The translations under genes were made by a program, and so were the position numbers. This document shows, in pieces, positions 41,522 to 46,247 of a stretch of 46,247 bases of DNA (its first letter is position 1; every line of letters starts with the position of its first letter). Source of the DNA: Cytophagales bacterium (GTDB lineage: Bacteria > Bacteroidota > Bacteroidia > Cytophagales > Thermoflexibacteraceae); NCBI GenBank assembly GCA_013298985.1, contig JAAFJS010000013.1, positions 1 to 46,247 of the forward strand, given 5' to 3'. The notes under the pieces are model-generated. The model saw only the letters and a program-made list of their open reading frames with translations, made no database searches and was not told where the DNA came from.

Positions 41522-41782
41522 TCAAAAGGTAGTGAGCATTTTTAGATTTTCTGTCGTCTGAAAATGTGCTTTTAGGTTGCTTTTGATAGCTTCTAACTCC
41601 TTTTGCGTTTTTGCCAATTCTAATTTGTAGCTTCCTAATTGCCTTTCCTGACTGCGAAACTGCTGTATGATGTACCGTACCGCGTCCGATTGATTACTGT
41701 CTATCTGCCCCATGATTTTGTCCAGTTCTGATGCGTCGGCTTCCTCTAAACGCAAGGGAAATTCTTTGACGTATTTTTTCAT
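41522..41782 (-). CDS. Ribbon-helix-helix regulator with coiled-coil tail
   Basis: The 86-residue protein has an N-terminal ribbon-helix-helix-like part (FPLRLEEADASELDKIMGQI, then SNQSDAVRYIIQQF) and a coiled coil. Such proteins are typical plasmid-type copy-control or operon repressors. It lies upstream of the rep operon but is separated by a terminator. Its targets are probably the rep promoter or its own. Confidence 0.65.
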   Translation of the reverse strand: MKKYVKEFPLRLEEADASELDKIMGQIDSNQSDAVRYIIQQFRSQERQLGSYKLELAKTQKELEAIKSNLKAHFQTTENLKMLTTF

Positions 41783-41842
41783 GTCGACTCTATTTTTTGT
41801 TTTTGATTTTAAATTATTTTTTTTGTCAAAAGCTCTGTACTT

Positions 41843-41870
41843 TGCTCGCCTTTTGTCAATAGCTTTTGAC
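41843..41870 (-). repeat. 28-bp repeat, copy 2, with inverted partner
   Basis: The complement matches 29475-29502 at 25 of 28 positions. The right end is one arm of an inverted repeat: GTCAAAAGCT at 41825-41834 and its complement at 41861-41870. A direct repeat TTTTGTCAAnAGCT is also present at 41821 and 41851. It lies in the 41783-41918 non-coding gap between the RHH and XRE genes. Confidence 0.7.
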
Positions 41871-41918
41871 TTAAAGTCCCTGACCGAGTTAGTACATAGC
41901 GATTGACAAACACCATTT

Positions 41919-42125
41919 TCAGGACAACACGTCTATTTTCATTCTTCGGAAAACTTCTGCAAATTTCTTTACGGTTTTCCAACTCATGTGCCGTTCTCCT
42001 TTGAGCATTTTTGATAGCAAAGAAGGGCTAACACCTGCTTGTATGCACAAATTTTGGCAGTTAAACAGTCTATGATTTTCTTTCAAATACGCCATTACCT
42101 TTTCGGTGATTTCCCAGTTGGTCAT
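41919..42125 (-). CDS. XRE-family helix-turn-helix protein (Cro-like)
   Basis: The 68-residue protein contains a Cro/C1-type helix-turn-helix (CIQAGVSPSLLSKMLKGERH, then MSWKTVKKFAEVFRRM). It is small enough to be a Cro-like partner to the CI-like regulator at 45189-45659, although they are 3 kb apart. The gene starts at ATG 42125 and is followed by a 136-bp gap holding the 28-bp repeat. Confidence 0.72.
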   Translation of the reverse strand: MTNWEITEKVMAYLKENHRLFNCQNLCIQAGVSPSLLSKMLKGERHMSWKTVKKFAEVFRRMKIDVLS

Positions 42126-42162
42126 CTTGATTCTTGGTTTATGGTTTCAATTTCAAACAAGG

Positions 42163-42468
42163 CTATTTCTGTCCTCTCACTTTCAATGCGTACATATTAA
42201 CACTGTCTGTGTTTTGGCTCTCTGGCTTTGGCAAGAACGAAATTGGAGTATTTGCTAACCCCCACTCTATTTCACTAAGCATTTTCTCGTTTTCAGCTAC
42301 TTTTTCAAAAAGACTTGATAAAATACTTTGTAGCATCTCTTGACTTGAATTAAAGTTGATACAATGCGTTCCTAACATGGATTCTATTTTGTCAATAACC
42401 TCACCTAAAAGCCTTTGTTCTTCTCGTTTCCTGCTTTGTGATAACTGTAATTCTTTGATTAAACTCAT
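42163..42468 (-). CDS. Soluble coiled-coil protein, fourth gene of a coupled cassette
   Basis: The 101-residue protein (MSLIKELQLSQSRKREEQRL) is helical with charged stretches. Its ATG overlaps the stop of the upstream 133-aa gene by four bases (42465-42468), so it is translationally coupled. It is unrecognised. The cassette has the order lipoprotein, zinc-ribbon membrane protein, 133-aa protein, this one. Confidence 0.65.
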   Translation of the reverse strand: MSLIKELQLSQSRKREEQRLLGEVIDKIESMLGTHCINFNSSQEMLQSILSSLFEKVAENEKMLSEIEWGLANTPISFLPKPESQNTDSVNMYALKVRGQK

Positions 42469-42866
42469 ATTTGCTTCCCCCCTTCCTTTACGGTCTCTAT
42501 TTCCCGTAATTCTAACTTGGTAGGCTCGCTTTCAATTTTTACCTTCTTTCTAAACCTATACTCTGACTGCTCATCAATAAAAATATAAGCACGAAAACAA
42601 TCATAACAGTATTCAGATTCAAGTTTGTACTGGTTACAGATAAATTTGAAGGTAGCTAAGGGTATTCGTTCAAAATCCTTGCTTATGCGCAAATCAGGGT
42701 GTTTTTTTACTACCTGCTTTATTCGCTTTACTGCATCGGCAATTTCTGCTAACAAGTCCTTGCTGGTTTCTTTTGCGCGATCCACCTGCGCGCTGTCGAT
42801 AAAAAGTGCTAACTGATTTACTGCCACAGCACTTTCTTTGGGTTGTATGACGGTCAGATTACTCAT
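42465..42866 (-). CDS. Conserved-looking soluble protein, third gene of the cassette
   Basis: The 133-residue protein has a helical N-terminal part (DRAKETSKDLLAEIADAVKR) and an aromatic/Cys-containing part (YKLESEYCYDCFRAYIFIDE). It overlaps the upstream gene's stop by four bases (42863-42866) and the next gene's start at 42465-42468. No family is recognised. Confidence 0.65.
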   Translation of the reverse strand: MSNLTVIQPKESAVAVNQLALFIDSAQVDRAKETSKDLLAEIADAVKRIKQVVKKHPDLRISKDFERIPLATFKFICNQYKLESEYCYDCFRAYIFIDEQSEYRFRKKVKIESEPTKLELREIETVKEGGKQI

Positions 42867-43954
42867 ATTTGCTTCTCCCCTTTCTTAAAGTTTAGTTTTT
42901 TACCTGTTCTTTGTTCCCATGCCTCATTTCTGCATTCATTGGTGCAATAGACTTGCTTATGATGTTTGTATATATAAGATTGATTACAATGCTTACAAAT
43001 ACGATTGCCTTCGCTTACACGATTATCGTCGACGATTTTCGCTGTATTGATACCCAATGTAAAACCGACTTTATTGATAGGATTGTTTCCATGGTTACTG
43101 GTATCATTGCGGTTTGGGTAGAGGGTGCGTAGCTTGGGTTGTGGTTCTTCTACCTCTTGTTTGGTAGCTATCTTGGATTCTATGTAGATGTAGTAGTTGC
43201 AATAGACCACAAAACACATACACGCAATGCCTACTATCTCCATGAGGAGGGAAAAGATAGCCACCGAATATCCTTTGTCCCCGATGTCGGACTGGTGATG
43301 TCCTATTTCCTTGCTTTTTTCTTGCTCGAGCATGGTTTTTTTGTCTTGAAACCCTGTTAAGATTTTGGCATTTGCCTTATTGTAGGTATCAATTTTGCCT
43401 TTCCACGAGATGGAGTTTTTGAACTGACTTTCTTCTTGGCTGACTGCCTGCAATAGGCTGTCGTACTTGGTTTGTATCATACTACTTGCATCTTTTTTGC
43501 TGACATATACTTTTGCGCCTTCAAAACTGGTGTAAATACTGATAACAGTGAGTAGGCAAGCCACTGGTATCAAAAAGGTTTTCATCTTTTCTGTCCCTGC
43601 CTTGCTCTTGTAATAAGAGGTGGAGAGGGCAACTAATATGGTTCGCTTGAGCCACTCCAGGATAACCAATGCTATCAATGTCAGTAGGGTAGCTAAGACC
43701 ATATCCAAATAGACGATGCCAAAGGGTAGGGCAGGTAGGGCGACTCGGAAGTAAAAAAAGCTACTTGCCAATACTCCACTTACCCCCTGTGCGATGTATC
43801 CTACCACGACCGCAAAGGATTTACTCCCTGCGTACCTTTCACGAAAACTTTTGCTGGCAAACATCTCTGATGCCTCGCTAACCTGCTCACTCTCAGAAAC
43901 TTCACGAAGTAGGATAGAGGTGGCATTGTGGGTAATCTTTTTGAGATTAATCAT
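42863..43954 (-). CDS. Polytopic membrane protein with C-terminal zinc-ribbon-like motif
   Basis: The 363-residue protein has membrane helices at about 48-68, 72-100, 128-150 and 230-258, a coiled-coil region between (about 160-220), and a C-terminal double-Cys motif (ICKHCNQSYIYKHHK and VYCTNECRNEAWEQ), a zinc ribbon of the FCS type. The topology suggests both halves of the soluble part face the cytoplasm. It is flanked by ATGA overlaps on both sides, next to a lipoprotein gene. It matches no family I know. Superinfection exclusion or DNA tethering are possible guesses. Confidence 0.7.
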   Translation of the reverse strand: MINLKKITHNATSILLREVSESEQVSEASEMFASKSFRERYAGSKSFAVVVGYIAQGVSGVLASSFFYFRVALPALPFGIVYLDMVLATLLTLIALVILEWLKRTILVALSTSYYKSKAGTEKMKTFLIPVACLLTVISIYTSFEGAKVYVSKKDASSMIQTKYDSLLQAVSQEESQFKNSISWKGKIDTYNKANAKILTGFQDKKTMLEQEKSKEIGHHQSDIGDKGYSVAIFSLLMEIVGIACMCFVVYCNYYIYIESKIATKQEVEEPQPKLRTLYPNRNDTSNHGNNPINKVGFTLGINTAKIVDDNRVSEGNRICKHCNQSYIYKHHKQVYCTNECRNEAWEQRTGKKLNFKKGEKQI

Positions 43955-44130
43955 TGTTGCTTACCCCTTTCCCAATCCCTGCTCTCCTGAATTGCTTTGA
44001 GTTCTGACTTGGTAGGGCGGCGGGTAGCGTACCTATAGGAGGGGCTACAACCTGCGATAAATACTATCGCTAAAAAGAAAAAAAGCAAAACCTTCTTTTT
44101 TTCTCTGTTTTTTTTTAACTTTGTTCCCAT
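43951..44130 (-). CDS. Small lipoprotein, first gene of a coupled cassette
   Basis: The 59-residue protein starts MGTKLKKNREKKKVLLFFLA and has a lipobox (FIAGCSPSYRY) with the acylated Cys near residue 26. The mature part is short, basic and Arg-rich (YATRRPTKSELKAIQ). Its stop overlaps the start of the 363-aa membrane protein gene by ATGA (43951-43954). This is the typical size of phage lysis (spanin-like or Rz1-like) or superinfection-exclusion lipoproteins, but the match is by size only. Confidence 0.68.
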   Translation of the reverse strand: MGTKLKKNREKKKVLLFFFLAIVFIAGCSPSYRYATRRPTKSELKAIQESRDWERGKQQ

Positions 44131-44196
44131 TGTTTGAGAAAATTGATTGTTGAAAACACGATTTTAGAGAGAGTTGCTGATAACAACTCTCTTTTC

Positions 44197-44433
44197 TTAT
44201 TTTAATTCCTTGTCATACCTTTCACAGATTACTCTCACCAGAAAGTCTATGTTATCGCATTTGCTGTGGATGTCTTGGCTTGCTGAGTAATAAGAGGTAT
44301 TTCGTTCTGCGTCTGCGATTTTCAAAAATAGTAGCCTCAACTTATGAATCCCTGTGCGTACCTCAATGCCTGTTTTGGCAAGTTCAAGCACCAAGTCTTT
44401 TTCTCGCTCTGATAGTGTGTTATTGTTTTCCAT
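44197..44433 (-). CDS. Small hypothetical protein, paralogue A
   Basis: The 78-residue protein starts MENNNTLSEREKDLVLELAK. It shares the opening TLSEREK with the 61-aa neighbour at 44420-44605, whose stop it overlaps by 14 bp. The rest is helical with no recognised domain. Both appear to result from a tandem duplication of a short gene. Confidence 0.6.
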   Translation of the reverse strand: MENNNTLSEREKDLVLELAKTGIEVRTGIHKLRLLFLKIADAERNTSYYSASQDIHSKCDNIDFLVRVICERYDKELK

Positions 44434-44605
44434 ACATATAAATCATGCTGTCTAAAAGTTTGTCAATCTCATTAATATTATCAACATAGTGGTTTATCAC
44501 GCCTAATAGAGCTTTTACTTTTACGGCGTGTCCTTTCATCGTGGCTACTTCTTTGAGTACCTCAAATCGTATTTCTTTTTCTCGCTCGGATAGGGTGTTT
44601 TCCAT
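44420..44605 (-). CDS. Small hypothetical protein, paralogue B
   Basis: The 61-residue protein starts MENTLSEREKEIRFEVLKEV. It resembles the neighbouring 78-aa protein at its N-terminus. Helical, no recognised domain. It is the first gene of the leftward pair. Confidence 0.6.
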   Translation of the reverse strand: MENTLSEREKEIRFEVLKEVATMKGHAVKVKALLGVINHYVDNINEIDKLLDSMIYMYGKQ

Positions 44606-44748
44606 AAAATAAAATACGGTTTAGTGAAATGTGGTATTTATAAGGTTACTTGGGATTGCGCCTCTGCTCGCGGGAGATGTACCAGTGAAAATATATATCA
44701 TCGTAGGTACGCTCTATCCAGTGAACAATGCGCCAATAATGGGTACGC

Positions 44749-44795
44749 AGGTTACTCAGCAGGTTACTTTTTTTAGGCAACAAGTTCAGTAACCT
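44749..44795 (+). promoter_or_regulatory. Candidate integrase arm sites, right cluster
   Basis: AGGTTACT at 44749-44756 and 44761-44768, and AGTAACCT at 44788-44795. The spacings are 12 and 27, identical to those of the left cluster (28025, 28037, 28064). It overlaps the end of the 93-aa gene. A third, partial cluster is at 45607-45635. Confidence 0.5.
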
Positions 44796-45054
44796 GAGAG
44801 TGAAATTTGGACTGAAAGTCAGGATTTTCTTTGTACTCTTTGATAGCTGTTTTGACCGCCACATATACCAAATTTGATTCGTTTACGAGATTTTTGCTAA
44901 ATCCAAGTACATTAATCATGTCCTCAATGACCTCCGAAAATTCTTTCTTAAAAGAAGGATTGCAGGTTGCTACAAGCCTTTCTGTCTTTTTTTCGTTACT
45001 GAGCATTAAATCTTCCGAAATAACCGCCCAAATATTTTCTTTACTAAATGTCAT
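44773..45054 (-). CDS. Small hypothetical protein next to the CI-like regulator
   Basis: From the ATG at 45054 the protein has 93 residues (MTFSKENIWAVISEDLMLSN). The open frame extends 32 codons further up as a hydrophobic leader, which I reject because it would overlap the divergent promoter. The protein has no recognised domain. It is transcribed divergently from the CI-like gene, the position of an early lytic or Cro-type gene, and its end carries the candidate integrase arm sites. Confidence 0.6.
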   Translation of the reverse strand: MTFSKENIWAVISEDLMLSNEKKTERLVATCNPSFKKEFSEVIEDMINVLGFSKNLVNESNLVYVAVKTAIKEYKENPDFQSKFHSQVTELVA

Positions 45055-45060
45055 AGTTTT

Positions 45061-45092
45061 TTTGAATAATTGTGTAATTAGTATTATATTTG
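45061..45092 (+). promoter_or_regulatory. Promoter of the CI-like regulator
   Basis: TTTG at 45061-45064 and TATATTTG at 45085-45092, 20 bp apart, are a perfect match to the phylum's consensus. The ATG at 45189 is about 90 nt downstream. The divergent gene starts at 45054, so operators here could control both. Confidence 0.7.
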
Positions 45093-45188
45093 TGATAAAC
45101 TTATTTGTAATATTTATTGCAAAGTAAAGTAATATAAAACTAAAAGCCAAATATTTTTAGACTTTTTTTGGACTAATTTTTAATCTTT

Positions 45189-45659
45189 ATGTATATGAAA
45201 GTAAATCAAGGCGTTATACTAAGAGATACTTTAGAAAAGTATGATATTAGTGTTAGTGAAATTGTCAAGAATGTAGGTATTTCCAAACAATCTGTCTATA
45301 ATTTTTTTGGGCAGGATAGAATAAAGCCTGATACACTTGATAAAGTAGTCAATTTTTTGTCTAACAAAATTCCAAATTTTGATTCAAGAATATTTGACTA
45401 TTATCAGGAGGAAAAACCACAAGTACAATCAGATATTTCTTTTTATCAAACCATTATTGATGAAAAAGATAAACGGATTGAGGAATTAAAAACTATGCTT
45501 GAAAAATCTAATTCTACGATTGATTTTTTCCAGCGTTTGGTACTTTCTAATTTGGAAGATATTAAGGGTAAACTGGGAAAGTATGAGGGTAGTAACGCGA
45601 AGCCAGAGGTAACTAAGCAGGTTACTATGGTTACTGCCCCATTACGCAATGTAGCGTAA
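45189..45659 (+). CDS. CI-like helix-turn-helix regulator with coiled coil
   Basis: The 156-residue protein has an N-terminal helix-turn-helix (KYDISVSEIVKNVGISKQSV, then YNFFGQDRIKPDTLDKVVNF), a coiled coil (about 80-135, IIDEKDKRIEELKTMLEKSN) and a short C-terminal tail that overlaps a further cluster of GGTTACT sites. No LexA/CI-type peptidase is present, so it probably dimerises through the coiled coil. As the outermost gene on the right side of the element, it is the likely lysogeny repressor. ATG at 45189 or 45195 are both possible. Confidence 0.75.
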   Translation: MYMKVNQGVILRDTLEKYDISVSEIVKNVGISKQSVYNFFGQDRIKPDTLDKVVNFLSNKIPNFDSRIFDYYQEEKPQVQSDISFYQTIIDEKDKRIEELKTMLEKSNSTIDFFQRLVLSNLEDIKGKLGKYEGSNAKPEVTKQVTMVTAPLRNVA

Positions 45660-45700
45660 GTGTCTGGCAATTACTTATTTAGGTTGTTAAGAAAAGGGAA

Positions 45701-45825
45701 GGTTAGAATCCAATCCAAACACATATTAGCATTTTAACGATTAAATTGCTCATTGCCAGATAAGAAACAACTGCAAATCAACGTATTGTAGTTGTTTTTC
45801 TTTTTTTTATTAATACTCACAAACA
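45701..45825 (+). repeat. attR: displaced tRNA 3' end and terminator (direct repeat, right copy)
   Basis: GGTT-A-GAATCCAATCCA (45701-45717) matches the tRNA-Arg 3' end but with a substituted T-loop base, and the following acceptor has lost one G. ATTGCCAG is at 45752-45759. A stem at 45767-45774 pairs with 45788-45795, followed by a T run, the same terminator with compensated bases. It marks the right boundary of the element. An inverted CTGGCAAT is inside it at 45664-45671. Confidence 0.8.
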
Positions 45826-45829
45826 GGCA

Positions 45830-45860
45830 TTGGGTTTATAATTTATGATGCGTAACTTTG
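45830..45860 (+). promoter_or_regulatory. Promoter of the ORF at 45865, nearly leaderless
   Basis: TTG at 45830-45832 and TAACTTTG at 45853-45860 are 20 bp apart. The ATG at 45865 begins only 4 nt after the -7 box, so the mRNA would be almost leaderless, or the true start is later. Confidence 0.55.
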
Positions 45861-45864
45861 CATC

Positions 45865-46194
45865 ATGAAAATAGATTTCGACGCACAAATTTTCGTTCAG
45901 CAAATAAAAGATAATAGCAATGGTAAAGCACCTTTTTTTGAAAGCGATGGTTGGTTTTACGAAGAAGTTTTAATCCAAGTATATGGCACTTTGGAGGAAA
46001 TGCCTTACAAAGGGAGAGGGAGAAAACCTCTACCCAAACAAGTACCCGACCCAGCATTAAAGTATGCACAAGTTGTCAAAGAATGTCAAAATGGGCAAGT
46101 AGTCAATATTAAGGACATAGTATTAGATAACTTGCAGAAATATATTATTTTTGTCAAAAACTTGATAGACAAATGGATAAGTATAAAATTTTGA
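45865..46194 (+). CDS. Short ORF next to a transposase-like start
   Basis: The 109-residue protein (MKIDFDAQIFVQQIKDNSNG) contains KGRGRKPLPKQVPDPALKYA and QVVKECQNGQVVNIKD, which remind me of sequences seen near or in IS transposases in Bacteroidota. The C-terminal 20 residues look unrelated and the ORF overlaps the next start by 22 bp, so it may be frameshifted. I cannot assign a function. It is outside the prophage-like element. Confidence 0.4.
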   Translation: MKIDFDAQIFVQQIKDNSNGKAPFFESDGWFYEEVLIQVYGTLEEMPYKGRGRKPLPKQVPDPALKYAQVVKECQNGQVVNIKDIVLDNLQKYIIFVKNLIDKWISIKF

Positions 46195-46247
46195 AGCAAA
46201 GCCCTCAAAAATCTACCCGACTTATTGGGATAGATATAGAAACATTT
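46173..46247 (+). CDS. N-terminal start of a possible IS transposase (runs off window)
   Basis: An ATG at 46173 opens a frame of 25 visible codons (MDKYKILKQSPQKSTRLIGI and then DIETF). RLIGIDIETF resembles the RLTGxxxETF start of IS5-type (DDE_4-like) transposases. Only the start is visible, so the assignment is weak. Confidence 0.35.
   Translation, partial: MDKYKILKQSPQKSTRLIGIDIETF

Noticed and set aside
44646-44864. Leftward ORF ending LRTHYWRIVHWIERTYDDIYFH
   Set aside because: Its only start lies inside the 93-aa gene in another frame, and the start part is a shadow. The last 45 codons could be a fragment, but no start codon serves them.
45718-45825. Left end of a second, tandem integrated element
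   Set aside because: The similarity to the left end stops after the terminator and no second integrase follows. A displaced host tRNA end and terminator explain it better.

Overview
The window looks like a chromosomal piece of a member of the Bacteroidota, probably a Cytophagales-like bacterium. The signs are moderate-to-low GC, few Shine-Dalgarno sites, promoters of the TTTG-N19/20-TAnnTTTG type, a SusC-style TonB receptor with a carboxypeptidase-regulatory-like domain, BatA, and the fused E1 alpha/beta dehydrogenase. The organism is inferred from gene families only. Positions 1-27576 are ordinary chromosome. In order they hold: an ABC permease (running off the left edge), an M61 peptidase, an EboB-like TatD hydrolase, trpD, a histidine kinase, a SUMF1-domain lipoprotein, a fused E1 dehydrogenase, a small MITE-like transposon, a TonB receptor, an S1/P1 nuclease, a CheY-like regulator, a PaaE-like reductase, an unusual SDR, a GH57 protein, a class V aminotransferase, an OmpA-domain protein, a coiled-coil/HhH protein, the rpmH / 46-aa ORF / rnpA block, an ECF sigma / putative anti-sigma / DUF4097-like operon, phosphatidylserine decarboxylase, a lipoprotein and BatA. 

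At 27577-27909 three tRNA genes (Ser-GCT, Pro-TGG, Arg-TCT) form a block. A mobile element of about 17.8 kb is integrated into the 3' end of tRNA-Arg (repeat cores at 27893-27904 and 45706-45717). The attL side restores the tRNA and supplies a rho-independent terminator. The attR side carries a decayed tRNA 3' end followed by a related terminator. 

The element is not a tailed phage and not an obvious conjugative transposon. It has an IntDOT-like tyrosine recombinase, a rolling-circle HUH replication protein of the Rep_1 (pC194) type with a Toprim primase-like partner, and a 15-gene leftward operon (38306 to 29599). That operon encodes small membrane proteins, a histone-H1-like basic protein, a glucosaminidase lysin, a transglutaminase-like protein, repeat-containing fibre-like proteins and a candidate capsid protein. 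I see no terminase, portal, tail gene or P-loop packaging ATPase. The best reading is a temperate, tailless, possibly membrane-containing phage that replicates through single-stranded DNA, broadly analogous to the Flavobacterium phage FLiP but larger and integrative. This is inference. 

The right third of the element holds early/regulatory genes: RHH, XRE and CI-like regulators, and a four-gene translationally coupled cassette of lipoprotein, polytopic zinc-ribbon membrane protein and two soluble proteins with no known function. Several families of short repeats (candidate integrase arm sites, iterons, paired GGTATCAA sites, a TTTTAGCGATA box, a 28-bp inverted copy) mark its non-coding parts. 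To the right of attR a short ORF and the start of what may be a transposase run off the window.
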